From Liolophura sinensis (taxonomy: Eukaryota; Mollusca; Polyplacophora; Chitonida; Chitonidae), in contig NC_088300.1 in the NCBI RefSeq assembly GCF_032854445.1, positions 39,586,458 to 39,650,457 of the forward strand: a stretch of DNA of 64,000 nucleotides. Direction: 5' to 3'. This document shows positions 20,416 through 31,788 of this stretch, one piece after another (the stretch's first letter is position 1; each line of letters begins with the position of its first letter). The notes beneath the pieces are model-generated. The model saw only the letters and a program-made list of their open reading frames with translations. It ran no database searches and was not told the origin of the DNA. The position numbers and the translations under genes are program-made.

Positions 20416-21663
20416 ATGGGTTTTATCCGAGACCTCGAGCACTTCTTGGAGGAAACCACCGATTCCTTTAACACCTCATCTCTACGTAATCTCTTGAGAC
20501 TACATAATTCTACAGGGGCAAACAGCACAGAGGAATTAGTCTCTATGCTACATTCCGGGAATGCTACCGGAAGAACATTTTTGTTGCTGTTTTATTCAGT
20601 TATTTTTGTCGTGTCTTTAATTGCCAACTCACTTGTCTGTTACGTCATTATTCGGAACAAGCGACTGCACACTGTAACAAACTTGTTCATTGCTAATCTT
20701 GCCATTTCGGATATTATAGTAACTGTTCTAAACATCCCATTTAATGTTGCTCGGTTTCTATTGGAAGATTGGCCTTTCGGAACTTTTCTCTGTCAGACGA
20801 TAAATCTGTCGCTGATGGCGTCAGTGTATGTGTCGACGTACAGCCTGACGGGTATAGCCCTGGACCGCCACCAGGTGATAATGTACCCCCTCAGGCCGCG
20901 AATGGGTATCGTGGCCGCCATCATTCTTATTGTCCTCATATGGATCTTTGCCATACTTTTATCTCTACCTTATGGGATATACACCCATGTCCAAGAGGTG
21001 AATTTCTTCATCAAGACAGTCAAGAGGTGCCGGTCTCAGTTCCCTGAGCCTAAGAAGCTTGTGGAACAGTCGTTAACAGTAGTTACGTTCATGGCGCAGT
21101 ACGTGATGCCGTTAGCCATTATAACGTTGACGTACGGCAGGATTGTACAACGTCTGTGGTCTAGAGCCACACCTGGGGCAGTCACGCGAACGCAACAACT
21201 CTCACACAAAAAGGCTAAGCGGAAGAGCATCAAACTGCTGATACTTGTGGTCGCTGTTTTTGCCTTGTGTTGGATGCCGTTGAACCTTTATCATATACTA
21301 ACGGACATACACCCAAACACCACCCTCTTTCTATACGACAGTACAGCTTTCTTCATCTGTCACTGGATTGCCGTCAGCTGTGCTTGCTACAACCCCTTCA
21401 TCTACTGTTGGCTAAATGAGGTGTTTCGTAGAGAGGTAAAACGGCGATTGAACTGGTGCTACAGGAAATCCAGCACTGTCCACCCAGGCATTGAGATTGA
21501 CGGGTTGTTGGTATGTGCTGAGCAGGGGCAGAACTCTCTGAGCCGACTTTTACTGAGTACAACGAGAACAACGGTAAGTCGCCGAGAGCACATTGTGGTG
21601 GAAGCCTGCAAACAGTCTACGTCTAACTCCGGTATGGACTCATCGGAAACGACTTCAAGGTGA
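20416..21663 (+). CDS. Rhodopsin-family peptide receptor, GPR83-like
   Basis: A 415-residue seven-pass G protein-coupled receptor of the plasma membrane. An extracellular N-terminus of about 53 residues carries four N-glycosylation sequons (N19, N31, N36, N49). Membrane segments lie near residues 54-79, 88-112, 123-148, 163-186, 219-243, 270-295 and 308-332. Class A marks are all present: N71, D99, C126 pairing with C205, DRH at 150-152 (a DRY variant), W176, P232, CWMP at 285-288, NPFIY at 326-330, and C348 as a likely palmitoylation site. ALDRHQVIMYPLRPR, LVVAVFALCWMPLNLY and CYNPFIYCWLNEVFR closely resemble vertebrate GPR83 as I recall it; NPY and prolactin-releasing-peptide receptors are the next nearest. 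Ligand unknown, presumably a neuropeptide. The start at 20416 is the first Met, in context ACACCATGG. An AACG/GTAAGT word at 21574 could splice away the last 29 codons. A complete, intact gene. Confidence 0.93.
   Translation: MGFIRDLEHFLEETTDSFNTSSLRNLLRLHNSTGANSTEELVSMLHSGNATGRTFLLLFYSVIFVVSLIANSLVCYVIIRNKRLHTVTNLFIANLAISDIIVTVLNIPFNVARFLLEDWPFGTFLCQTINLSLMASVYVSTYSLTGIALDRHQVIMYPLRPRMGIVAAIILIVLIWIFAILLSLPYGIYTHVQEVNFFIKTVKRCRSQFPEPKKLVEQSLTVVTFMAQYVMPLAIITLTYGRIVQRLWSRATPGAVTRTQQLSHKKAKRKSIKLLILVVAVFALCWMPLNLYHILTDIHPNTTLFLYDSTAFFICHWIAVSCACYNPFIYCWLNEVFRREVKRRLNWCYRKSSTVHPGIEIDGLLVCAEQGQNSLSRLLLSTTRTTVSRREHIVVEACKQSTSNSGMDSSETTSR
21574..21579 (+). promoter_or_regulatory. Perfect 5' splice-site word inside the receptor C-tail
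   Basis: ACGGTAAGTC at 21571-21580 matches the donor consensus. If used, the receptor tail after residue 386 (STTRTT) would come from a downstream exon instead of ending at TGA 21661. Confidence 0.35.
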
Positions 21664-23403
21664 CTGAAAAGCACACAAAAATCCAGAGGAATTTATTCAC
21701 ACGTGTGTTGCCAAACAAAAAAAAATTAGGTCTGCAAGCCGAGTGGTATGAAAGTCAAAGAAGGAACTAAATATTATCAGCTAACAATATAGCACATAAT
21801 TATACCATTTATTTTATGTAGTTAATTATTTGTCAAGTTCTAAGTGTGTGTGTACGTAAAGATTTTCATTTCATGTGTATACGATAAAACAGACAACCTA
21901 CTAGACTTTCATCATGATCATATTACGCCTGAAGTCTAGTCCGAATACAATTACAGATCGTGAATGCAATAGGAATACAGTGTATATATAGCTTCCGTGG
22001 TCTGAGTTATATGCCTGACTGTAGTTAATCCTACAGTATTATGTATGATTGAATGAAGATGTAAAGGGATTGGTTTCATACATCATTAACCTAAATGATA
22101 TGATGCAAAGCAACTCAAATAGATTAGGGATCACAGTTCGGCTATTTGAAGCATCCATCACTTCCAAAAAAAATCTGATCATGTTTGTTTCGAGTATAAG
22201 AAACGGTACCTTTGAAATTAGATTATCTTCGGGAGTTTACGATTTATTCGAGTTCCGAACCCCAGGCAGCCCGAGTTCACTCAAAGAAGCGCGCCGGGAG
22301 ATGAGGTCCTGTAAACAGATCAGATAAGATACAATGCAGTTTCTGGCGAACCTGTCTAATTCATTTTTCAAGTCTTCCCCGCCACTGTCAAGGCTAAACT
22401 AACTGCTAAATAATATATTAGGCCTATACATATATTCAAGGCAAACAATATAGCTAATCATAGAAATAAGTTTACTTGTTTCGAATTTCTCGAGTTGTTA
22501 TTCAAACACAGATGAGGCATACTTTGATGGATATCATGAGTACACGTGTATCTACTTGCCCAAGAAGGAGTAACAACTAAGGTTTTCAGCATAACGCGAC
22601 CAGAAAAACTGACGGATTTCTAGAGTGAATAACGAGCTCGAACCGCATGCATGTGTCATCGTGAATCAGCCAGATGAGCCAGGGCCTGGTCGTGCGTGAT
22701 GTTTAAGCGTACGCCCTGGCAATAAACTATTAAAGCCGGTTGAGGCCACTCGCATTTTCTGACTAGTATACCGTCGAAAACACGAAAATACGAGGCGAAA
22801 GTGAAAGAATGCAAGAAGAAAATCCGCAACTGCAACAAAATCCGCAACATTTTCGGGCTTTTGTTTCGTAAGTTTATCCTAAGTTAATTTCGCTCTTTCA
22901 CGTGTTCGGCCTTTGCAAAAGGACGTAAAAGTGAAATTACTCTAATAAACCGAAACCCCAGAAGTGTGAGGCAAAACACCCGAAAAGACGAAGCAAAAAC
23001 CCAAAAGTGTGAAATTTTTGAATTTTATTGTCACTCAATATATATATTTGTTTGGTATGTGTCTTTTTTGTATTTTCACTGTTGTTTAATTCACGTCACG
23101 ATTTGTCCTATAAACCGCAGCTGTGTACACTGTAAGCTTGACCACTTGTCCACAAAGTTTTCCCGCTCATTGTGTAAAAGACAAAGCACCGCTGTCCAAA
23201 GTGGTGACGTAGGCTAATCGATTATTTTGATATTGTTTGTAAAGCAATGAAATAAAAATAACGTTTAACAACTATAGCCTTATGTGTCTTTACAATCACT
23301 ATAAATTCTTAGTAACACCTTTTGCGAAATTAGAATATAACATAATAAATCACCAGATAGGCTACATGTTCAAGAAACTTGTGTCCTGTTGGCAATAGAT
23401 CTA
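21664..23403. other. Receptor 3' flank, no further gene seen
   Basis: No obvious AATAAA close to the stop; AAATAAAAATAA occurs at about 23,247. Two open frames (22049-22327 and 22966-23217) have no recognisable domain. A stretch at 22,770-23,010 repeats CGAAAACACGAAAATACGAG- and AAAATCCGCAAC-like words in degenerate form. Confidence 0.5.
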
Positions 23404-23535
23404 CTACATGTTGAACTGAATCTGCTACATGTTGTACTAAATCTGCTACATGTTGTACTAAATCTGCTACATACTGAACTGAATCTGCTACATGTTGTAC
23501 TAAATCTGCTACATGTTGTACTAAATCTGCTACAG
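23404..23535. repeat. 21-bp tandem repeat, about 6 copies
   Basis: The unit is CTACATGTTGTACTAAATCT followed by G, with variants ending in GAACTGAATCTG. Confidence 0.93.
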
Positions 23536-23905
23536 CATTAATTAATCAGCGCATATTCGCAATGGCTGCCGAGTTAGACTTGCACTCAGACCGTCGTTTA
23601 GAGACTTTCACATACATGTATTAAAGGATATATCAACCTCTCCATACATACGTGTGGAGCTGTCGCAAGTAAAAATGGTGAAGGAAATTGGCTGAACTTA
23701 AACACTAAACACCCTCTCAAATATAACCACCTTCATACATGCGGCGCTTACGATTGGTGCGCAAGCCCTTAAGGACCAATCACGTAACAATAACGGCGAG
23801 TAACGCCACATGATTGGATACTCTAGGCTGACGACACCGGTGTTTACGCATAACCGTAATTTTCCATGCACTTTCGTTGAGAAAAGAAAACATTTTTTTT
23901 CTCCT
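23536..23905. other. Unannotated spacer
   Basis: No gene or known repeat recognised. Confidence 0.5.
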
Positions 23906-23909
23906 TGAG

Positions 23910-24612
23910 TCTTCTGCGCGTCAGTCGTTGTGTATACGTCAGTAGTACTGTACGCCAGTTCTTATGCACGTCAGTCGTTCTATACTTCAGTCGTTCTGTA
24001 CGTTGGACGTTCTGTACGCCGATCGGGTGTTCTGTACGTCGACCGGGTGTTCTGTACGTCGGGCGTTCTGTACGTTTGTCGTTCTGTACGTTTGTGGTTC
24101 TGTACTATAGTCGTCTTCTGTACGTCAGTTGTTATGCACGTCAATCGTTCTGTACGTCGGGTGTTCTGTACGTTGGGTGTTGTGTACGTAAGGTGTCCTG
24201 TACGACAGTTGTTCTGTACGCCGATCGGGTATTCTGTACGTCAGGCCTTCTGTACGTTTGTCGTTCTGTATGTTTGTCGTTCTGCACTATACGTCTTCTA
24301 TACGTCAGTTGTTGTGCACGTCAATCGTTCTGTACGTCGGGTGTCTTGTACGACAGTTGTTCTGTACGCCGATCGGGCGTTATGTTCGTCTGTTCTTCTG
24401 TTCGTCGGGCGTTCTCTATGTTTGTCATTCTGTACGTTTGTCGTTCTGTGCATCGGTCGTTGTGTACATGTACGTCGGTCTTTATGTACATGTACGTCGG
24501 TCGTTATGTACATGTGCGTCGGTCGTTGTGTACATGTACGTCGGTCTTTATGTACATGTACGTCGGTCGTTATGTACCTGTACGTCGGTCGTTGTGTACG
24601 TCAGCCAGTCGG
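23910..24612. repeat. Degenerate 15-24-bp array (TTCTGTACGTC-type)
   Basis: Dozens of imperfect copies of CGTTCTGTACGTCGG and related words. Toward the right end it becomes a regular TCGGTCGTTGTGTACATGTACG (split as TCGGTCGTTGTGTACATG and TACG) repeat. TGTACATGTACG contains the palindrome GTACATGTAC. Open frames of 215-243 codons, rich in Cys, Ser, Val and Arg, arise from the near-15-bp periodicity and are not supported as genes. Confidence 0.88.
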
Positions 24613-24689
24613 TTGATCAAATTTGTTATAATTTAACACCGGTCTCCTGTTTTTTAAGATGGGTCATGCACTTAACGAGAGTGGGAGAC

Positions 24690-24885
24690 AAGATGAAATC
24701 CTACATGTCGGAGGATGTCGGGGGATGCCGGGGTATGTCGGGGCATGTAGGGACATTTCGGGGTGTATCGGAGGAGGGCGGGGTAGGTCGGGGCATGTGG
24801 GGCATGTCGGGACATGTCAGAGGATGTCATGCTTGTCGGAGGATGTCGGGACATGTAGGAACATGTCGGGGCATGTCGCAGTTGT
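24690..24885. repeat. G-rich degenerate short repeat (CATGTCGGGG-type)
   Basis: About twenty imperfect 8-12-bp copies of ATGTCGGGGC, GGACATGTCGG and GGAGGATGTCG. The strong G bias on the plus strand gives several runs of three to five G spaced closely, which could form quadruplex structure. Confidence 0.85.
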
Positions 24886-25506
24886 TGGACATTCGCTTTC
24901 CGTGAACGAGGTTATCAGTATCGATTTCTCCTGTGGTTGTAACGCGCGGCTACAACAAAGGAGATGTCGGCTGATGACAACAGTTGATAAATTAAGTGAC
25001 TCTGTGCCCTTTATGGCTAACAAATTCGTATCCTCTCACACGAAAACACTGCACTCGGGTTATGGAGTTAAATATAGCCATAGTGGTTTTGTGTTTCATT
25101 ACTTCCAAAGAGCATGTTTACCATGTCTTGGAATGAAGACGTCAGATGTCACGTGTCTGAAATATAACGGTCAGTGCACGAGTCTCAAAGGAAATATCAT
25201 TACCGAAAGCATCATTACCCAGCGGGGATTTCTATTTCGGAATGTTAAGCGCTCAGATATTGCCCGTCGATGTGTTTGACTTCGCCGGCTGGTCAACTTA
25301 CGTTGTTGATTCATGATCTTGTGTTTATAACGAATTACTGCTTCTCAAGTCTAGAAACATTCCACAAGTGTTCGTTTGATGAATGTCGAAGTTAAGTCTG
25401 CATGACTGTATGGTTTTAGGAATCCCACATATTCGTTTGAAATTCGTTCAAAGTGTTAAAAATAAGTCGGTGTTACAGAGGCAATTTAATGTTCGTTTGC
25501 AAAATT

Positions 25507-25507
<1 letters not shown>
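24886..25507. other. Unannotated spacer with an open frame
   Basis: The 206-codon plus frame beginning in the G-rich repeat continues through unique sequence to 25279. Its last 130 residues contain scattered Cys and no motif I recognise, and no splice or start evidence was found. Left uncalled. Confidence 0.4.

Positions 25508-25570
<63 letters not shown>
25508..25570. repeat. (AT)n microsatellite
   Basis: More than 25 AT dinucleotides with one interruption (TATAATATA) at the left. Confidence 0.97.
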
Positions 25571-25572
<2 letters not shown>

Positions 25573-25657
25573 TGACTGAACGATATTAGCTCAGCTCCGT
25601 GTCTATAACTTAAGTGCTTTTGTAAGTCAGGGTGACTAGAAACTGTTTGAAAAACGA

Positions 25658-25848
25658 GGTTAGCGCGCTAGCACAACTCATGCTAGCGCATCGTAAGTGG
25701 GGATGTCTGCCAGCAACCTGCAGATGGTCGTGGATTTCCCCCGGGCTGTGCCTGGTTTCCACCCACTATAATGCTGTCCGCCGTCGAATAAGTGAAATAT
25801 TCTTGAGTACGGCGTAAAACAACAATCAAATAAATAAATAAATAAATG
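25658..25848 (+). mobile_element. SINE family A with shortened head
   Basis: Starts GTTAGCGCGCTAGCACAACT, lacks much of the B-box region, then has CAACCTGCAGATGGTCGTGG, CCGGGCTGTGCCTGG, TATAATGCTGTCCGCCGTCG and an AATAAATAAATAA tail. Confidence 0.92.
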
Positions 25849-26255
25849 AAAAACGAGAGGTTTGAAAAACAATGTGAGATTTTGTCACTCTGTCATTTAG
25901 AACAGACCTCTAGACACGAAGGTATACAGAAATACTTATATTAACAAACACAACAACGAAGTATTCGACTGTCCTGCATGACCACACTAATTGTATACGA
26001 GTATTACCAAATACCCTGTAACAAGACTGTAGCTGGGTGACAGACTAATGCTTCATTTCGCGTCACTGCGTCAGTCACTGTTCTGTATGGATACTGTTCA
26101 GGATTAAGTATGCGTAGGTACATTCCAAGAAAACGGACCCAAGTAAAGAATTTGTTTGATTGAAATCTGATGCTCGCTGTTCATAATCGGTACAAAAAAA
26201 TTTAAGATGATGTCTTTCATATAAGGACTGTTATTAAATATATTCAGTATATTTG
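25849..26255. other. Unannotated spacer
   Basis: AT-rich, no gene recognised. Confidence 0.5.
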
Positions 26256-26395
26256 GTATTTATTTGATTTGTTTATTTTATTGGTGATTTACGTCGTGCT
26301 CAAGAATATTTTACTTATACGACGGCGACCAGCATTACGGTGGGAGGAAACTGGGCAGAGCCATCCGCGGGTTGCTGCCGGACCTTCCCACGTAT
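26256..26395 (-). mobile_element. SINE family A, reverse, 3' part
   Basis: TATTGGTGATTTACGTCGTG, CTCAAGAATATTTTACTTAT, ACGACGGCGACCAGCATTAC and GGAGGAAACTGGGCAGAGCC, then an internal deletion to CCATCCGCGGGTTGCTG. Confidence 0.9.
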
Positions 26396-28620
26396 ATTTC
26401 GTTTTTAAGAGACATCTTCTTGCCTATATCTAGCGTGGAGGGATCTAAAGGAAAATTACAGATAACTAACTTTCACTGTTAATAAAAAAAGACGAATGAA
26501 GCATCGTGCAAGGATTCAATCGGATCGACTTGTAATGGCCACAAAATAATAAATCATCCAAATTACTGCACAATTTACCCTATATAATTTAGAAAAAGCA
26601 ATCGGTATAGGAATAAAAAACGTTCTTCGTAAGATTTATGGTTATAGCTTTTCTTTCAAACAGGATACAGACATTTAACATTGTCAACGTTGTATGTACT
26701 TGGATGCTTAGCCAAATACACTTATTTTGTTGATTGCTCCAAATGATGTTTTTCTAACAGAAATACGGAGGCGTAATCTTCATGTAGCAGACAACAATGT
26801 AACACAATCTGATTAAAATATTTTTCTCGTTTTAAGAGATAAATCTCTATATACCATTACGGTCATGGGTAGGCCTATATCATTACCGAAAACCGATAGC
26901 TTCCTTCAAGGAGTGATGACAGCAGCATGTGGATGGTTGTGGGTTTCCACGATGGCCGCCATCGTGTAAAATATTCTCCAGTATGATTAACTATTCTCCA
27001 AATGATTAACTAAAAATAAACAGCAGTGATAATCTTATTATAAATGTTTGAATCTTTGTAACGCATATTGAACCAAAAACATCAATTTAAATTTGTACAC
27101 TAATGTGATTAGAATGAGCCGATGGCTTTCCTTTCGGATCGATAGTCTTTGACATCTGAGGAGTGGTTTCCATCTTGATCTTGTAAAAAGTGTCTAATAT
27201 ATGGACCAGCAGGAGAGAAAATATTTGTGTTGTCCGTGTACTGATAGACTGGATATTAAATCTTTTGCTGAACCAATGCATTGTTTGCACACCGTTGCCA
27301 TAAAAGAGCTTATCAAAATTTGTATTCAAAAAACATGTTAATTTTAACTGAATAACCTTTAACAAATTTGTATTCCATTTGTTTTCTGAAATCAAGCAGG
27401 GGGTAGAATTTTTGTTAGATTTGGACCCTTCCATTTACTGTTAATAATTAGAAATTATATATTTTTTTTAGCTTTACTAAGCCTACAGAAACTCATTGTT
27501 TTCATTTTAGTTCCAACTATGATAGACATTCACAGGAAATTATTCCATATGCACAAGCGAGAAGTGTCTGTACCATTGTATTGTGGGAAAACTACCTAAG
27601 TCTCTAGGTGGTACTCAGCATGTCTCAAGAATATTTGATCATTGATCAAGAATATTTCGCTTACACGACGGCGACCAGCATAAACAATAAGGAATCGACT
27701 TCCAGAATATTATAGTGAATTGAAAAAAAAATCTTAATTCACCGAACACAAAAAATATTATACCTCTGGTAACCACCTTCATTCCTAACAATTTTCCCGA
27801 CCATCGTGAATACATTACCGATATTAATTAACAGTGCCAAAATGAAAGATTTAGTATCTAAATCAGATATTATTCGTCATAACTTTCACCGACTGTAGTA
27901 TACTTCTAATACTAATGTTCCTGAGGCTTAACAAACCCTGTAGGGTTTGTATCCCGCCAAACTTATATTAATAAATTTTTGTATTGTACGTTTGCTTGCC
28001 AAACGACCTGAATGTCAAGCATTGTGTAATCAATGAATCAATCAATAGCGAACGGTTTGCAAGTGGTGGTGGGGGAGAGGAGGCACCCTAGCGCACATGA
28101 GAAAGAGAGTTATCTACCTTCCTTTACATCCGTTGGAAAGTGAAAATTTTTCACGGTCTGGATCATCTCGCGCAAAGCGTCTCATTTGGACCATGGGGTC
28201 TCTGTCTCACATCCATCTTGGATTCTGTAATCTGGGATTTTTTCATCGGCAGTTTTATTTCATTCTTGTTTCTGTTTCTGTTCAAGTTGCTGGTTTGTGT
28301 ATCAAAGTAGAAATGTCAAACATCAAAATTTTCCTTTTGCCCCTGACATGTTTATCTTCATGTTTATACACACACTAAGCTAGTTAGGTAAATGAGAAAG
28401 ACACTAGTTTACGTGCAGGTCATCAGAATTAAAGGAAAGTCAGCAGGCTTACTACATGTACCTACATACTGCAAATGTAGGCTATACTGTTTATTTGTAT
28501 CGTAAACTTTAAACGCATTTGAGCAACAGACCATTATATCCAGTCAAAAACTTTAGACATGAGGAAAAATCACTGAATTTTCAATATTGTAGATCAGAAA
28601 GATTAAATTATTGAGAAATC
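26396..28620. other. 2.2 kb AT-rich region, only SINE scraps
   Basis: Holds small family A scraps at 26929-26986 (+; GTGGATGGTTGTGGGTTTCC, GATGGCCGCCATCGTG) and 27640-27681 (-; CAAGAATATTTCGCTTACAC, GACGGCGACCAGCATA). A 115-codon minus-strand frame at 27087-27434 has no recognised domain. AACTAAAAATAAACAGCAGT near 27,010 recurs near 28,680, so an uncharacterised dispersed repeat is present. Confidence 0.5.
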
Positions 28621-29965
28621 AAAAAGACTTAGAATAACTGGAAGTTATCAGCACATAATTCTAATCTAAATAAACAACTAAAAATAAACAGCAGTGATGA
28701 TGAAAACATTTTTCCATATGCACAACGTTGTTGCCTATGTGTAAAGACCAACCAAAACAAATAGAGTATAGCAATGTTTGATTCGCTGGTGTTATATTAT
28801 GAGCTGTAAATAAAAAGATCAAATACCTGGACGGTATACCACCTAGTCTTATATTCTAAATACCTGCTTGACATTTTGGTCATTGTTTTTCATGCGTAAA
28901 AAAACAAAATAAAACAGATAAAGTACATTTAACAATCTGTTTATCTCTCCGGTGTTACATTCAGAGGTGTAAATTAACTCTGCAACATTTTGCTAAAATA
29001 CGTACGTAGGACATAAAAATTAAAAAAGAAAATAATTTCGTTCTTTGAAATGACATAAAAATGACATAGGTTCTTTAATGGGAATTATTCGTTGCAGCAA
29101 TATTATTGTTATTTTTTTTCTCTGCACATGCGACTTGTACGATTCTACTGAACAGGTTAGAATCGCCTAGTAATATGAAGAAAGTAATTTACAACTTTTC
29201 TGAAAACACATAACATGAATGATATTGAACCATCTCTTCATTACTCCATTGTATGTACAGCGGATCTCTACAGGAACGCGCTAGCGATTAAAGGAGCGCT
29301 CAAGGTTCCTGTTAGTGAAATGAACCTCTGTGTGTATGTTGCCTCACTTTAACTATGCGACCATATTATCACGAACTATTCGACCATAATATCACGAAGA
29401 GGGGAAGCCAAATAAGCTCTGTACTGTCCACCAGTTAGTTAGTTTGGGCAGTGATGTAGAAATAAAGATTCATACAAGCCCCAAATCAACATGAAAATGT
29501 GGCAGTTGCCTGAAATCTGTTATGCGGAAAATTAATGGCTGTGGTGAAAAAAAAATATCACTATTTGCACCGCTCTAGAAGACAGAAAACACTTGAGTCT
29601 TTCAATATTTCAAAGTTACAACGTATTTGTAATGGGTAAACGTGGGCCTGTATGTTCCCCATGGCCGTTAAATCGGAAGTTGCCTCTTAATCTTCTGGTG
29701 TATATTCTGAAGAATATATGAACTTAGAATCATATTAGTATTAATTGTGCTCCACTAAAATGCTATTAAATCTCTTCAAAAATCTACTGTTTTGTACACA
29801 AGTTCAATTTCCGGTGGAAAATGGATCTCTTCTGCAAGTATATACCCCAATATGACCCACGTGTATAGCAAGTCAATATGTACAAATATACTTGGAAATA
29901 TCACAACATGTGTGACAGACAAGGCCTGTTAATAATGCCTTAATATCCCTATCGTTCGGCAGATT
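28621..29965. other. AT-rich region without a supported gene
   Basis: No exon recognised. AATAACTGGAAGTTATCAGC near 28,633 has a diverged match (AATAACTGGAAATTAACAGC) near 32,325, each followed within about 250 bp or less by TACCTGCTTGA, so it is part of a dispersed repeat. Confidence 0.5.
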
Positions 29966-30262
29966 TTATTTCTTCGTCCTTGCAAGTACTTTACCTATAC
30001 ATTCACGCAGTTGGCAGGTTATTGGAATAGCGCTGCTGATATACGTACTGAGACGTACTATGATTTTCATTCCAAAAGATGGACCGTTCTGAATACATAT
30101 AGGGTCATGTGGATGGACAGATATAGTATTTGATGCGTATTTGCACTGTCCAGCTATCTGAATTAAGGTGAAAACGAAATATAGAGAGACAACTACTACA
30201 AGCTGGTAGCAACTCGCAAAACGAATAGGTCTATCTGTAATCCTCTGTTTCTTTTTATCCAT
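29966..30262 (-). CDS. Small open frame with a hydrophobic segment (weak candidate)
   Basis: A 98-codon minus-strand frame. Residues 1-17 are basic/polar (MDKKKQRITDRPIRFAS), followed by a 20-residue hydrophobic stretch (CYQLVVVVSLYFVFTLIQIA), then a part with four Cys and a basic end GKVLARTKK. This layout fits a signal-anchored or secreted peptide, but no family is recognised, no splice context is clear and the frame remains open upstream of the ATG. It may be chance in AT-rich DNA. Confidence 0.18.
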   Translation of the reverse strand: MDKKKQRITDRPIRFASCYQLVVVVSLYFVFTLIQIAGQCKYASNTISVHPHDPICIQNGPSFGMKIIVRLSTYISSAIPITCQLRECIGKVLARTKK

Positions 30263-31227
30263 TAAGCTTTGTTTAGTTTCATTACTCTATGTGATCAAAT
30301 TGTGTACCTCAAAATCTTATGGGCTGGCCCTTGGCCTCAGGCTAACATTTTCCAAAATTTCATCAAAATCGTAACTGTACGTTACGTGTAGAAAACTTCG
30401 GCCTAAGCTTGCAAAAGCTCATTGGTATGTCAAGGGGAATACAGTTCCCTCCACCAATAAAACTGACCGCCATGGTGTAATTGAACAATTCTTGAGTATT
30501 CATGGGCATTTATTAATCACATAAATAAACATAAAAGTACACGATGGCGGTCAGAATTATGTCTGAATAAACCCTGAGTGGCCAGCGTAAACCACCGAGA
30601 TTCCCACATGTGGCCCTAAAGAAATGTACGTTATATTGCTGGAAGAGAACGCTAAGGCCCAGTCGCGCCGGCCATGTAATCACATCAACACCTAGTTGCG
30701 ACAGAAAATGTTGGAAGCACGGGCAATCAAATAGTAGAAAAATTGTATGACAGATCGCAGAGATTTTAGCTGATCACCATGGCAAAAAAGCGTACAGAGG
30801 CCAAAACCCATGACCACACTGTTGGTCATGATATTGATCGTTTGGTTGCGGCACATGTACCTCGCACCACCAGTCTTAAAGAGCAATCGTAACGGCTGCA
30901 AATAGTAGCAGATGCTGGTCGCACCTGTACGGTGGCTGATAGCGGCCATCTGAACCTCAGCCTTAGCGAGCCCGTGGAGATTGCCATTGAAGAAAACCCC
31001 AACCTTCGTGCTCTTACAGGCCCAATACACCACCCCCCACCCAGACTCCCACCCCCACCCTCACATGACCTGACTGTGACAGTGCCTGTGGTTCCGAATC
31101 TGCTTTTGGTCTCGCCGAAATTAAGGAACCGTTAATAACTTACCCAGTAGTCGCATACTTTCGCTTTAGTGAATTTCGTCACTCAGTTCAAAAGAGTGAC
31201 TTCCCCTGAGGCATGATATTTTTATAC
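30263..31227. other. Unannotated spacer
   Basis: A weak, diverged SINE A tail-like segment lies at 30466-30530 (GACCGCCATGGTGTAATTGA, TTCTTGAGTATTC). A C-rich CACCCCCCACCCAGACTCCC tract lies at about 31,030. Overlapping open frames on both strands at 30.7-31.1 kb are not recognised. Confidence 0.45.
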
Positions 31228-31788
31228 TTTAAAGGAGAAGAAAATTTAAATATCAGTCAAATACCATTGAAAAGAGTGTGCATTTCCTCGCAGGTGCATA
31301 CCATAAAAAATTCCAATATGTACCTCAAGTTTGATAAATTATATATGAAGTCAGCGCCAAAATCCGCTGTGGGCGACTCCATTTTGCCTAAGAACTAGTC
31401 CTGAAGTCTTCTGTGTTAAGAGGAGAATTGCCGTCGGAAACCGCCGAAGTCCAGTTCGTACATTTCCGGTAGAACTCTTCTTCCCAGAAGGTAGCGAACA
31501 GTATAGTTCGTTTTCCGTTTGACGATCGGGAAAGCGGAATGTTCAACGTAGGTACCGAGTTTACACGAACAAGCCGGCAGTTTTCATTGGCTGAGAGGAA
31601 ACACACCCCCAGCATAAAGATGGAGGACGCAATGGACTCAGCGATTTATGCCAGCTTTGCCGTTTTCATGCTTTACCTGTATGGCGAGGAAAAATCGCAA
31701 AATGATGCAACAAGCACCACCAGATATTTTAAAAATGCGCTCTTTTCAGCCTATAGTGTCATGTTTTTCAGTTTTCTTCTCCTTTAAA
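31228..31788. mobile_element. Inverted-repeat (MITE-like) element
   Basis: Ends in an exact 17-bp inverted pair, TTTAAAGGAGAAGAAAA at 31228-31244 and its complement at 31772-31788. Weaker inverted similarity continues inward (TGAAAAGAGTGTGCATTT on the left against TGAAAAGAGCGCATTT on the inverted right, then GGTGC). About 561 bp long, with no transposase. The 82-codon plus frame inside it is not considered a gene. A target-site duplication is not clear. Confidence 0.6.

Noticed and set aside
23905-24636. 243-, 228- and 215-codon frames rich in Cys and Ser, looking superficially like a cysteine-rich secreted protein
   Set aside because: All three plus frames are open over the same degenerate repeat; Cys comes from the TGT in TTCTGTACG.
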